A DNA stretch of 64,000 nucleotides. Source: Batillaria attramentaria. Its lineage: Eukaryota > Mollusca > Gastropoda > Batillariidae. Where the stretch lies: contig JACVVK020000091.1 in the NCBI GenBank assembly GCA_018292915.2, positions 171,001-235,000 on the forward strand. Direction: 5' to 3'. The notes under the pieces are model-generated. The model saw nothing but the letters and a program-made list of their open reading frames with translations. It made no database searches and was not told where the DNA came from. Below are positions 51,884 through 63,353 of this stretch, piece by piece; within the stretch, counting starts at the first letter, position 1, and each line of letters opens with the position of its first letter. Both the position numbers and the translations under genes were made by a program.

Positions 51884-52934
51884 TTTCTTTATAAAAAACT
51901 AAATGCATTTTTTTGCGCTTTTTGTTTGTCTACATTGTCTAGATTAGGCAACTCTCTCACAATTCGGTGCGCACCATGCTCAAACAACACTGGGCAGCTT
52001 TTGTTTGCATACACTTTCATTCTCGACATATGGTATCTTTCATTGTTTGGCTTGAGGAAAAGATTAAAGACTTATTTGCCATGTATTTCATCCATACTGA
52101 TCCGTAAGTTTTCAAATCTGAAGAAAATTGCCTGTAAGTTTGCTCTTTTTTTTTCTTTTTTTTTTAACAGAAACTGAGGTGAAAGATGTTGCGGGGAAAG
52201 GAGAGTTTGTCATAGCTATTTATTATCTGTGTAGTGTGCCCGCAAAACTTCAGTTGCCTTACTGGTCAGAAAGAAACAGGCTGAAGCAAACACTACAAAC
52301 TCTGTCAATATCAGGAAATGCGCTGAATGAGGACATCCCTAAGTAGGATTCTCTATAGCTAGTTCATGCTTGACATAACCCCGTTTGAGGCAAGAAGGCA
52401 AAACTTATTATTTACGTCAACAATAAATGTCAGGCCTATGATGTTATGGTGGGAAATCTTGCTACACAGCAGTTAACTTGCAGAGGTACTTAAAGAGCCA
52501 TGTTTTAGCAAAAGATAGAAAGTTTGCAACCTGTGGTATTCAGTGTGCTACCTCACAAACTGATATTATATCTTTTATGCATAATTTTTATTCATACTGT
52601 AGATGTTCCGTTCTTTACTTTGATCATTTGGCTCACTTATATCGTGCCTTTTGACATCCAGGGTACCGCACCTCACTTTGAGTACATGTACAGGTCAGCT
52701 CAAAATTATCAATACTCAGTTTGAATTTTTTTTTTTTTTTTTTTACATGGGAGTTTTGGAGTTCATGTCAGTATGGGTGACCTTAATTTCTGTAGCTGAT
52801 TTTCCATAATTATTTTACTTTATTAGTTATTTTTTCTGTGAGCAGTGACTTTTGATATTATAAATAGTTAGTGGTTGTTTATGAAAAAAATCAGCAGTTT
52901 TAAGTGTTTTTCTTAGTGGTTTTAATAGTGTGTT

Positions 52935-53030
52935 CCCCCCCCCCCCCCTCCCCCCCTACCCCCCCCTACCCCCCCCCCCCCCCGCCCTCCCCCCCTACCT
53001 CCCCCCTACCTCCCCCCTCCCACCCCCAAC
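52935..53030. repeat. C-rich tract with CCCCCCTA units
   Basis: Long C runs separated by TA, TAC or T. The opposite strand has many G runs and should be able to form quadruplexes, and this strand i-motifs. Confidence 0.9.
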
Positions 53031-53639
53031 AATCCTCGGCCTGCTATGTACACTCACTGTCTTAAGCCCTCACTCACTCCTTTTTTTTAATTCTTCTTTA
53101 TACATTTCTTTGTTGTTTTGAAATAAATATGTTTATTAGTATCTGATTTGCATAATTATATTCATTGAGGTTCTCACAGTGTAATAATTCTTCCTGTTTC
53201 CTGCAGTCTGGTGTGCATAATAATATCTACTACATTGTAGTTTACTGCAGTCAGATGTAACTCATTTGTCACTTGCTCACTGCCCAACATATGTAACTCT
53301 GTGAACTTTGAACAGTGTAACTCTATGAACTCTGAACAATGCAAATGGTGATGCAACCTGCCTCTGGTTGACGAAGTTTGTAACAGGTTTGTTTTTTCTA
53401 CAGGTATACATAATTGTATCTTGGTGTATTTAATCTTGATTTTTGTCTTGTTGTGAATAATTATTTTTCAGTGTCTCACAGTTTAAAAAAAAATTAATTT
53501 CTTATGTTTTGTTGTTATTATCATCACTCCTCATTCTGTTTATCATGCCAAGGCGGCTGTCATGTTTTTGTAAATACTGAGCTTTTTAAATTGTTCAAAG
53601 CATGTATGCACTTACTGTTTTTTTGTGAAGATTTTTTTT

Positions 53640-53686
53640 CTTTGTCCTTTTTTTTTTTTTTTTTTTTGGGGGGGGGGGGGGGGGGG
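53640..53686. repeat. T-run followed by G-run
   Basis: About 20 T followed by about 20 G, the same junction type as at 40.69-40.89 kb. Confidence 0.9.
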
Positions 53687-53756
53687 CAGTACGTTTGCTG
53701 GGTGAACATTCTACATGGGAATGATATGATACATTTGTTAATCTCTAATTTAAAGG

Positions 53757-53827
<71 letters not shown>

Positions 53828-53828
53828 C
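53757..53828. repeat. (GT)n-(GA)n microsatellite
   Basis: GT units followed by GA units. Confidence 0.95.
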
Positions 53829-54242
53829 GTTTGAAATTCAAATGATGTAAATGGTGTTTAATTGTGTTTTCCTCATGGTATATACATGTACATCATTTCA
53901 CACTTTCAGTAGCATTGAATCTAATTTATCCTTGATGTAGGTGCTACATATACCTTTTTGCATTTTATTATTTATTTCACTTTTGCGTGTTCTTGTCTGT
54001 AAATGTATCAGTGGTGCGTTGCAGAATGCATAGCAATCATTAAGATATTATGTTGGTTCGTTTGGCTCATTGTACATATTTTGTGTATTTATATTAAAGT
54101 GTTTTTAATAGTTTACAGCATTTCTAAGTATTACTTGTCAGAAGCGGTTCGGCCAGTTAACGTTAGCTTAATCTGAAGGTGTATGTGAGATGTATGATAC
54201 TAGTGTCTGTTTCATATGTAGAAAGTATGATTAAAGTTATAA

Positions 54243-54248
54243 AATAAA
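54243..54248 (+). promoter_or_regulatory. ADAMTS9/20-like: Best candidate poly(A) signal of the ADAMTS gene
   Basis: AATAAA with a GT-rich element (GGTGTGTGAG) starting about 6 bases later, which is the usual downstream-element composition. It is the last of four AATAAA motifs after the stop. Confidence 0.45.
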
Positions 54249-55251
54249 AATCTTGGTGTGTGAGAATTTGTTTCCTTGGCTTGTAGTCTGTCTTTGTTGT
54301 GGCTTTTGATTGTTGTTCCTAAATTATTTCCCCTTTCTTCTTTCTGCCTTTCTCCACTCAACTGATCAAGTGTCTACCTCGAGATGGGAACGTCAGCAGT
54401 TTAAATAGTCTGTCTTGATAAAAACAGAAGCTCTGAATATTATTATTATTATTATTATTATTTATCAGAACTCCTGTTGTAAATAGACAGAATTATAGTG
54501 ATAATAATTATTGATGATCATGACAACAGATTATTCGTAAAGCGCCTAACCTTATATTATTCCTCGGCGCTTTTATGAAATACATATTTATGTTACGTTA
54601 ACAGATAAAAACGTAAATGCAATGCATTGACCAATGCTGACTGTGTGAACGAGAACTACAACGGCTCTTAGCTCTCCTAATCAGCTTCGCGGTTAGGCTT
54701 CTGTTGGTTCGGTCCCATCCTGTGTGACGCTGCAGCGGTGCGTGTCTGAATGACACCATCCCAAAACAGCTTACAACCATCTGTGAACCCACATAGGCCG
54801 GAATATAGGACTGTAGGATGCAAAGTGGATGCAAATTTCACACCCGCATTGTCTTTGAATACAGACAAAACATGCGACAGACGATGAGCCGTGAAGAAGA
54901 AAGTACGGAGCCCAAGCTCAAAGGAAACTCACACACACAAACGATCCATTGAAGAGAGTGTTCCAGACTTTACTGAACAAAAAAATAAAATATGGATGTG
55001 ATCTTATTTCCTCCAGTGCAAAACTGCAGAGTTGCGTGTTTAATTATTCATAGAAGCAGACACAGAGGCAGCGCCAAATCAATAATGCAACTGTTGTTTG
55101 AATAACTTAGTTCTTCAGCAACCAGCGGTCGACTGAGTAGGTTAGGGAATACGGTGTGGTTTGTTAAGAGACTAGGCAGGTAGAGTACAGCATAGATCCT
55201 GCATATGACAAAGTTTGTAAGAAAACTGAACATTTGTAGTAGTCGGATATG

Positions 55252-55258
<7 letters not shown>

Positions 55259-55293
<35 letters not shown>

Positions 55294-55329
55294 GTGTGTG
55301 TCGTGCTTGCGTGCGTATGTATAGAGACT

Positions 55330-55401
<72 letters not shown>

Positions 55402-55458
55402 ACTTGACTGCTGGACCAATGTATTTTGCCGTTGACAAATAAAGTTTCATTTCATTTC

Positions 55459-55541
<83 letters not shown>
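55259..55541. repeat. Two (CT)n-(GT)n compound microsatellites
   Basis: CT run 55259-55291 with GT run 55334-55398, then CT run 55461-55492 with GT run 55493-55541. The AATAAAGTTTCATTTCATTT between them looks like a repeat-element tail. Confidence 0.93.
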
Positions 55542-55542
<1 letters not shown>

Positions 55543-56285
55543 CATCAGGCTGGAATGTCTGTCCAGTAACCAAGAAAGACAGTAGTACATGTACGCCTAC
55601 TAATGCATTCACACGCTGAGCAAGCGGTAGCAAAGCGCAAAACGCCGCCTCGGGAAATCCTCTGCAGGTTAGAATTGTTTGAAAGATCAAAAGTTAGAAG
55701 ACCACTCATACAAAGAAAAAGGCTAAAATAATTCATTAAAAGAAAATCTTGCACCGGCGTATGAAATCCCCTTAAAGCATTGTGCTTTTCTCGATCAATA
55801 TCATTGATATGTAAGCTGCTTGACAATCCGACAAGTGAGATCATACAAATCATCTTTCATCTTACACAAGGTACAGAGAAATTGATTTCAATGTTTCATG
55901 CAAATCCCAAGTCCAATATTTTTTTGCTGCCTTCTGTTGTCAGTGCTGTCGTCAAGAGTTCTCGCGCTTTAACTCTTAAGAAACCGAGCCCGACCACCTC
56001 CTGTCCACTGTAGGATAAGACGTTAAAAAGAACAAGCCACCGCACACCACTATTACGCAAGGCGTGGGTCTTCCCCGCTAGGCCCGAGACCGCTGCCGAT
56101 TGCATAATAGTGGCTTGAAGTGGCGCCCAGTGATCTGAAGATTTCAAGCAAAATGGTAAGTTGGTGGATGGGTTTTTAAGAGTTAAATCTCAGCACATTG
56201 TACATCGTCTGTTTCACACTGTCAAAGGCAGAAGCTGTGTTATCACTGGATTTCCGAGCTGTCCATAGAGTTTGTAGACTACGAG

Positions 56286-56459
56286 GGTGAGTGGGTGGGG
56301 GTGTTTGGGGGTTTAACGTCCTTTTCCACCACATACGGGTGATATCAAAGACGGGGCAACGATGAAACAGCCAGCACAAATATTTGGCCCTAGCCGGGAT
56401 CGAACTCACGACCCGAGCATTAGAAGTCCAACGCTCTACCATTCGACCACCCCGGCTCC
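56286..56459 (-). mobile_element. tRNA-derived SINE, family 2, minus copy
   Basis: Full head (GGAGCCGGGGTGGTCGAATG A box, GTGAGTTCGATCCC B box on the minus strand) and body ending in the ACCCCCACCCACTCACC-type motif. Confidence 0.87.
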
Positions 56460-56660
56460 CCGTAGACTATGATAATATAGATAATAATATATATCTCCAT
56501 TCCTGAGTCTTTGAAGGAGACAGTCAACACATCACTACACTCCGGAAGAGACTGAAAACCATCTCTGGGACGCATCACTCAATTAAGCATCATTTTTTTT
56601 TCTGTCACTCTTTCAAAAACATTTACCTATGCGTCGGGAGTTCGGATGGGGCTGTGCGCT

Positions 56661-56751
56661 GTGGGTGGGTGGGTGTCTGAAAGTTTAACGTCCTTTTTCA
56701 CCACATACGGGGCAACCGAGAAAAGGTCAGCACAAATATTTTGCCCCAGCC
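56661..56751 (-). mobile_element. tRNA-derived SINE, family 2, truncated minus copy
   Basis: Only the body is present (GGACGTTAAACTTTCAGACA-type end and GGGGCAAAATATTTGTGC); the head is lost. Confidence 0.75.
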
Positions 56752-56941
56752 GTGCGCTGAGCGCCTCAGTCCCTGATGTGGAAAAGCACTTTGATTATGG
56801 ACAAAGGAGAAAATATAGTTGTTACTAGTCATGAATAGAATTATCCCACACCACAAGGATCAGTCACAAATGTGTCAAACAGTATTAGTCGTAACCACAA
56901 TGAGCCCGTGCTGAGCAAGAGTGCAATGTTCTCTTGTCAGT

Positions 56942-59443
56942 TCAGTAGTGCAGGGCATGCGTTGCGAAGTGAAGCCTGGAGGAGCATACAAGCCCACAAG
57001 CGTTGCACTGCCAGGGGTTGTTCACGTTGTGCAGACCCATGTGCAGCTGGAACAGCGTTCGGTCCGCGAACACTACCTCACAGTGTACGCACGCGCTCAC
57101 CTCGTGGCCGTGTGACGTCAGCAACTGCAACATGGCGGCCATTTTCCTGGCTCCACCGGTGGAGGAGGAGGGGGTGGTGGAGGGCGTTGCGGTGGAGTGA
57201 GGGGCAGGGTCGGCCCTCATGGCTGTCTGGGACACTGTCTGGGAGAAAGCCGAGGAGTGTGACGCGGAATTTTGCTGGTGATTCTGCCCGGAGTGTCTCC
57301 TGCCCGCAGTTCCGTAGATCGTCATAGGAGGACGACCGCGGGCGGCAGGCCTCCTGTACGGATTCTTGGCCATCCGGAGTCGCTTGAGGCGCTGAAGGCG
57401 GTAGACGGTACTTACAGACGTGCTGCTTCTTTGGAGCTGGGAGTCTGACCCACTTCTCGACCCCACCCTACGTCCTTGACCCCATTCTACGTCCTTGACC
57501 TTTGACGCTCCGTTCAGATCACCTCGAGATCCTGTCTCTAGTCGTCCACCTGTATCAACAGCTCCGTTCGAGAAATGGCTAAGCAAAGGACTGTTATACA
57601 CGACGTGATCTGCTGACATGGGACGAGGCTTCTCGGGGTTTTTCATGTGGAGACTGTAGAAGCTTGAAAAGGGACTTTTGCTGTTCGCGATCTGTGACGT
57701 CAGCGTGGTGGGTGCTGGAGCGGAACTTCCTCTAGGCAGAAGACAGAAAGAGTTTCTGTCCGTGGGAGCATTTTTAGGGAGAAGCTTACTGGTGTCAGAT
57801 GACTCAGAGTCGTGGTTCCACTTAGTTTTCTTGAGACCATCGTCAAAGTCTGTATGTGGCCCCGTGGCGTTGTGTTGAGATCTTCCATTCACATCTTTTG
57901 ATACATTAGCGCCGGCCTTGTCGACTTGTGACGATGCCTCCGGTCTCTGTAGCGATGACTGGACCGATGAGAATGACGACGAAGTCACCGGGGTCACTGC
58001 AGCAGCTGCTGCCGCCGCTGCGGATGCTACTGCGACAACCGTAGGGCTCAGCTGCTGCTGCCGGTGGTTGAAGCTGGCCGTGACGAGGCTGTGGTTGTTG
58101 TAGCTAGTCCCGTGCTGGAACTGGCGCATCGCTGCCTGGCCCATGGCCAGCATAGCGTTGGACGTGAGCGGTTTGTGCCAGGAGGGTTGTGTGTCCGGGA
58201 CAGTGGCCGGCATGTCCCGAGTGTGGAACAGCACGTGCATGGCCAGAGAGTCTCGGCTGGAAAAGATCTCCCCGCACACGTAACACACCAGGGGAAGGGG
58301 AGGGCCGACACCCTCAGTATCTCCACCGACCAGACCTCCCCCACCCGTTGCCATGCCCATGGTGACCCATGGCATGTATTTGCTCCACCAGGTGGCGCCG
58401 TAGTCTGCTGCACGTGCAACGTCAGTCAAGAGTTCGTGACCTAGGCTTTTCGGCGAGTCTGCCAGCTTGTGTCTGCCTGTCGCCTCCATCAGCAGACCGT
58501 CGGTCCGACTTATCTCTGACCTGGGTTCGTGTTTCAACTCCTTGGGGCTCCTCTTCCCTAGCAACGGGACCGCTGACGTCATGTTTACGGATGAAGACGA
58601 TGACGTCAGGAGGTTACGGCTGCTGGCGTCTGTGGTGGTGTTGGTGACAGCGAGGCTGCCACTACGACATGGAAAACAAGCCTCGTTCTTGGCGCGAAGC
58701 AGCATGTGCATGGCGTAGGTGTCGCGACTCGTGAAGTGAGCTTTACACTCCTCGCACACGAACCCCGACCCGTCAGCAGCAAGACCCAGTCCAGAAAACC
58801 CTGCCCCTTGACCCGACTCGTCGTCAAAAGCGGGACTGTCCTCACCGCCGTTGCTACCTCTGTCCTCCGCCCCTCTTTCTGGCATCAGGATGTGGTGGGT
58901 CAGTCGATGTGCGCGATATGCACGTGCAGACTCGAACCTCGCGCCACAGTCTGTACACGTGCTGTCTGCTCCACCTTCTACAGCCTCCAGCCAGGAAGTC
59001 TTGCCGGCTGTCGGGAGATCACGCGAGGCCGAGGCGAGACTCATGATGTGGTTCTTGAGATCGTCTGCCAGAGTCGCTGGTGAGATTGTGGGAGGGGGCG
59101 ATGTAGCTAACCCTCTACTGCTGGCTCTCCCGCACCCTTTTCCCATCATTCTCGGACTGACGTCATCATCTCTCGACGCGCCTGCGTCTGACGTCACTTC
59201 CGCAGCATTCCGAAAAGCGGCGTCCCCGCGTCGTGAGGGGGTCGTTCTTGCACGGAGGTCTACTGCGGTGTGTCGAGTCTGGTTGTTGTAGCTGCCGCTG
59301 GTGTAGTTATCGCCGGCGACATCCGCATCTGAGTGGTCTGTCGGCTCTTGTTTGATGGTGACGGGACACAGTGGCAGCTGTTTCTCGTTCCGCATGGCGT
59401 CGGGTTGAAGGAGTTGTGTGGCGTCTGTCGGTTGTGGAAACTG
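56942..59443 (-). CDS. C2H2 zinc-finger protein with Ikaros/hunchback-like C-terminal finger pair, main exon
   Basis: Likely a nuclear DNA-binding regulator. The open frame extends upstream to 59596, but those first codons are poly-Val low complexity; an acceptor CTGTCAG/CAG (a NAGNAG site) marks the exon start at QFPQPTDA. It adds 833 residues. Finger motifs: CTDCGARFESARAYRAHRLT (complete CxxC...H...H); CEECKAHFTSRDTYAMHM with a weak last ligand; CYVCGEIFSSRDSLAMHVLF; and a C-terminal pair CVHCEVVFADRTLFQLHMGL and CNACGLVCSSRLHFATH in the last 50 residues. Paired terminal fingers with HMG.H and P.QCNACG resemble the dimerisation fingers of Ikaros and hunchback proteins. Also seen: a sumoylation-like IKQE in VTIKQEPTD, a poly-Ala run, Ser-rich linkers, a basic stretch RLQRLKRLRMAKNPYRR, and ARGRPP, an AT-hook core. 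Orthology to a named gene was not established. Confidence 0.85.
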   Translation of the reverse strand, partial: QFPQPTDATQLLQPDAMRNEKQLPLCPVTIKQEPTDHSDADVAGDNYTSGSYNNQTRHTAVDLRARTTPSRRGDAAFRNAAEVTSDAGASRDDDVSPRMMGKGCGRASSRGLATSPPPTISPATLADDLKNHIMSLASASRDLPTAGKTSWLEAVEGGADSTCTDCGARFESARAYRAHRLTHHILMPERGAEDRGSNGGEDSPAFDDESGQGAGFSGLGLAADGSGFVCEECKAHFTSRDTYAMHMLLRAKNEACFPCRSGSLAVTNTTTDASSRNLLTSSSSSVNMTSAVPLLGKRSPKELKHEPRSEISRTDGLLMEATGRHKLADSPKSLGHELLTDVARAADYGATWWSKYMPWVTMGMATGGGGLVGGDTEGVGPPLPLVCYVCGEIFSSRDSLAMHVLFHTRDMPATVPDTQPSWHKPLTSNAMLAMGQAAMRQFQHGTSYNNHSLVTASFNHRQQQLSPTVVAVASAAAAAAAAVTPVTSSSFSSVQSSLQRPEASSQVDKAGANVSKDVNGRSQHNATGPHTDFDDGLKKTKWNHDSESSDTSKLLPKNAPTDRNSFCLLPRGSSAPAPTTLTSQIANSKSPFSSFYSLHMKNPEKPRPMSADHVVYNSPLLSHFSNGAVDTGGRLETGSRGDLNGASKVKDVEWGQGRRVGSRSGSDSQLQRSSTSVSTVYRLQRLKRLRMAKNPYRRPAARGRPPMTIYGTAGRRHSGQNHQQNSASHSSAFSQTVSQTAMRADPAPHSTATPSTTPSSSTGGARKMAAMLQLLTSHGHEVSACVHCEVVFADRTLFQLHMGLHNVNNPWQCNACGLVCSSRLHFATHALHY

Positions 59444-60269
59444 CTGACAGAATAGAAGCAAAATACTGAGTAAAGCAAGCTCAATACAGAGAAGTGAAAT
59501 AGCAACGATAACAAACCAACATCTATTCGCAAACAACAACAAAAACCCTATGACGTCTACCACCACCACCACCACCACTACCACCAAATCCACCAAAAGA
59601 AAGGAAAAAAAAACTGAGAATTAAGAAGAAAAAAAAAGCGGATATAAGCGATCTTTATCCTTCAGAGATCCCCCTCCACCTTCCCCCTCCCCCTCCCCCA
59701 AAAAAAAAGTAGTACTCAAAACAAAACAAACGTTTAGAGAAGTGATCTTCATACTTAAGAGAAATAAAAACAAACAAACAAAAAGTTCAGAGAGGTGAAT
59801 TTCATACTTCACAGAGGCAAACAACACCCCCCCCCCCCCCAACAAAAAAAAAAAAACAAAAAAACCCCAAAACAAACAAACATATCAACAAAACAAACAA
59901 AGCAAAACAAACAAACAAACAAACAAACAAACCAACCTTCATAGAAGTAAAACAACACACGGTATAGCGTTCTTTGGGCGAGTAAAATTACACGCGTATT
60001 GATCGAAACTGTAACGTTGCAATGTATCTAGATCACAACGAACACAAGACAGTAGACAAAATCATTTTAGAAGACCTCAATGCTCAAGAAGAAAGAATGG
60101 AAAACAAACACCCCCTTCCCCTCCCAACCACCACCATTTTAGAAGACCTCAATGCTCAAGCAGAAAGAATGGAAAACAACCCCCCCCCCTCCCAACCACC
60201 ACCACCACCACCACCACCAACAACAACAAACACAACGACGACAACACCACAACAACAAAAACTACGTAC
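59444..60269 (-). other. Intron of the zinc-finger gene
   Basis: 826 bases between the short first coding exon and the main exon, with donor GTACGT and a pyrimidine-rich acceptor. It holds a CCA repeat, several A- and CAAA-rich runs, a C run near 59826, and the 72-bp duplication listed separately. Confidence 0.7.
60064..60207. repeat. 72-bp tandem duplication
   Basis: ATTTTAGAAGACCTCAATGC starts each of two copies at 60064 and 60136, which differ mainly at the C-rich end. The plus strand reads ILEDLNAQ-ERMEN twice, but the following residues are Pro/Thr low complexity. Confidence 0.9.
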
Positions 60270-60287
60270 CTGATTGGCAAAAAGCAT
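60270..60287 (-). CDS. Zinc-finger gene, first coding exon (6 codons, MLFANQ)
   Basis: On the minus strand ATG CTT TTT GCC AAT CAG is followed by GTACGT, a perfect CAG/GTACGT donor. It joins in phase 0 to CAG TTT CCA of the main exon. An in-frame TGA lies nine codons upstream with no ATG between, so this ATG would be the first in frame. The start context (TTA before ATG) is weak. The exon presumably extends upstream as 5' UTR. A different upstream exon cannot be excluded. Confidence 0.6.
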
Positions 60288-62633
60288 TAATTCAGATGAG
60301 TCGTCCTGTCATGTTGATACGTATGTCTCACAGTGATCACAGAACATGTTCATTCTTGTCTCTCACATTGATGACAACCTATGTTCTCGCATTCAGTCCA
60401 GAGAAGCAGTCGATCTTCAGTTCTGTCAATCAGACAATTCCTGCTGTTTGTATTTCGCAGACAAATGCAGTTTTCCTTCAGAGACAAGCAAACAACCCTG
60501 ACACAATTCACAGACACCTTCTCCTGTTCTCTCTGACACCACAACAAGGGGTACAGCAAAGCGCAGAAGACACTAACAGAATGAAAGTGCAGGCCCTGTG
60601 TGTTCGTGCAATCGCGTTACTGTTTAACGATAGGCTGATCAATTTCTCTCTGTCCACTGTACGCGTATTTGCTGTTGCAGTGTGTTCGCGGTTGCTTACC
60701 GTGCATGTCGGATCCACAGAAACTGCGTGCAAAACGTTCCATACATGAATTTCCGGAGAAGGAATTCAGACACGCCTCTAAGGAGATTCAGGAACACATT
60801 AATTTTTAATGATTCGTGGGTCCGTGGGTGTAAGTTTCTAAGTCCTCTGCAGTTTTAGTTTCACGAGCAATTCTGTGAAATCAGCGACATTTCTTGAATG
60901 CTGTTTTTGCGCTGGATTGGCAGTGAGAAAAGTTGACATGAACACATAAACTTGACCGAAAAACTGTTTTAAAAAAAAGAAGCTTCACATCACACTGATA
61001 TACTGCAACAAGCTTAAAAGTTCCAGTCGTGCTGCCTGTTGAAATGAGTCTTTTCGTAGGCCTGTCTCAGACACGGTATATCGCTGACTGACTGTCACCA
61101 CGATCCACACCAGAGAGCGAGTGAGAAGTCTACAACATGCTGAACAAGTATGGCTGAATTTGGCAGGTGTAGTTATCGGCGCGACAGTTGCTGTACCCGA
61201 CGCGCGCGCGAGATTCGCGACAGGGCACCGACCGAGTCAGCCAAGCGTGGCCGCGCGTTGCTTCGACACTGCCACTTGCAGCGTGTGCGTGTGTGTGTGT
61301 ACGTATACATGCTGTCTCCGCCCACTATCAACTGCGTCAACTCACTGAACGTTCTGTTAGTCGATGTCGCGATAGAGTTCGTTGGGGTTTTTCGTTTGGT
61401 TTGTGTCCCGTACCCGCTGGCGCGTGTCCGATAGGATGATGGTTAGGTGGTGAGAGTATCTTAGGGATGGGGGGCGGGGGTGGGGGAGGGAGGGGGGATG
61501 GGGGGGGGGGGCTGTTGCTGACCACGAGACAGGGATAACTTTACCATACCGTTATCATGAAAATGTGTTATTTCAAACCATTTTTGTTGAAATTCTTCCA
61601 TGAAGCCAGATTTCTCAAAGTGACTCAGTAGAGAAAGAAGGGTGGCTCTGGCGATAGAGGAGGGGGTGGATAAAGTTTTCCTTTGTTGGGAATCGATTTT
61701 AAGTCAACCATCTGGGGTACATTTGTTTTGACTACTGTCCTCTATGCAGGTGTTGTTGTTGTTGTTGTTGTTGTTGTTTTGCGTTTGTGCGAATCTGTTA
61801 GTATTCAAATTTGTTATGACATCGACAGTCCTTTCCTTTTTGAATTTTTTTTTCTGTGCTAACTTTATATGCATGCTGTGTGTTGACGATACGAGATAAA
61901 TACGAAAACAAGACCCAACAACAAAACAGAACAAAACCAAAACCACAAGATGAAGCTTTCTACTTCCATTATCCTCGCTTCCTGCCCATCATCGGCCGCT
62001 TTTCTCTGTCATTAGCCTGCAGGACTGTTAAAATGTTGCAAAGACTGTCTGACATTCTGGCAAAAAAAAAAAAAAAGAAGAGAAGTACTTTTAGCATTTT
62101 CTAAGCCTCTCGCACAAAGACCGAAATCCTCTGAAGCTGAGGAAAAAAGTTGACTGTTTTATTTTTTAGGGGCAGTCCCTATTTTGTTCTCACGCCATCC
62201 CGACACTTCTTCTTCGAAAGAGTTGGGAAAAAAATCGAAGAAAACTAGCGGTAGTAGCAAGGGATACTTTCCCCCCGGATAGGTTACTGTCAGCTAAACA
62301 CAACAAGCTCACAAACAAAATCCAGCAAAACAGCAATAAACAACAACAATGATACCAAAGCATCACCAGTGCAGACACCTCCCGCCTAAATTTAAAACCC
62401 AACAAAAAGAAAGAAAGAAACAAACAAAGAAAAGGTCGAAACAAACATAAAAACAAACACGCAAACAAGAGTAGGCTGCAACAACAAACAAGCACAAAGC
62501 CGAAACGAACCAACAAAACAAAAAACCCTCCAAGATAACCAAACAACAAATCAAACAAACAAAGTAACACCGACTACACACATCATCTTACCCTGAAAAA
62601 AAAAGTTTATTTTTATGACAGTGAACTAGGAAC

Positions 62634-62638
<5 letters not shown>

Positions 62639-62691
<53 letters not shown>
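62639..62691. repeat. (GA)n microsatellite
   Basis: About 26 GA units. A CAA-rich run (about 62768-62803) and a second GA run (about 62841-62875) follow. Confidence 0.97.
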
Positions 62692-62692
<1 letters not shown>

Positions 62693-62999
62693 CAACGAAC
62701 GAACGAACTTTATTTTCCAACAAAAGTGATTTAACCAAACAATGATTAATTTTCAATCAGCCGTTGCTACAACAACAACAACAATAACAACAACAACAAC
62801 AAAAGAAAAGAAAAGAAAACAACAAAAAAATAAAATGGAAGAGAGACTGAGAGAGAGAGAGAGAAAGAGAGAGAGATTTACAAGGTAGACGGTACACGAC
62901 TACCAGCAATGTACAAGCTGGCCAGACAGCAAATGGTCTCACGTTGGCTTCATCATTATTTCATGAAACGGATTTCATTTGGTAATGTTCCATAAATGC

Positions 63000-63092
63000 T
63001 TTACGCTCCCCAGATCATGGTGTCGTATCAAATATTTATCTGTCACAGCTTTGAAAATAACTGCCACGTAGCGCCGAATCCTACAGAGAGCG
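63000..63092 (+). repeat. Unexpanded relative of the 28-bp minisatellite locus
   Basis: TTACGCTCCCCAGATCATGG, then AAATATTTATCTGTCACAGC, TTTGAAAATAACTGCCACG and CTACAGAGAG follow the same order as the flanks and single unit of the 46.96-47.33 kb locus. Confidence 0.75.
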
Positions 63093-63130
63093 GTGGACGT
63101 ACATTCCGTGATGAGGCATTGACGTAATTA

Positions 63131-63353
<223 letters not shown>

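Larger units (their letters stand above)
48682..54265 (+). other. ADAMTS9/20-like: Probable long 3' UTR of the ADAMTS gene
   Basis: About 5.6 kb without coding ORFs. AATAAA occurs at 51105, 52422, 53122 and 54243, so several 3' ends are possible. It carries a family-3 SINE-like piece, GT microsatellites at 51810-51882 and 53757-53808, a C-rich block and a T-run/G-run. That it is all UTR is an inference; it needs transcript data. Confidence 0.5.
54266..56941. other. Spacer between the convergent genes and 3' UTR side of the zinc-finger gene
   Basis: No coding region seen. It holds (CT)n-(GT)n microsatellites, two family-2 SINEs, an (ATT)n run with a SINE-like AAAGCGCCTAAC tail near 54.54 kb, and a TTTAAT at 55039 (ATTAAA on the minus strand). 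Where the zinc-finger transcript ends cannot be fixed from sequence. Confidence 0.6.

Noticed and set aside
58048..58444. Plus- and minus-strand ORFs of over 120 codons in other frames of the zinc-finger exon
   Set aside because: They are shadows of a long GC-rich coding exon; only the 884-codon frame shows zinc fingers.
60152..60748. Plus-strand ORF of 198 codons
   Set aside because: It is read through poly-Pro/His repeats and the antisense of the zinc-finger first exon; no domain is recognisable.
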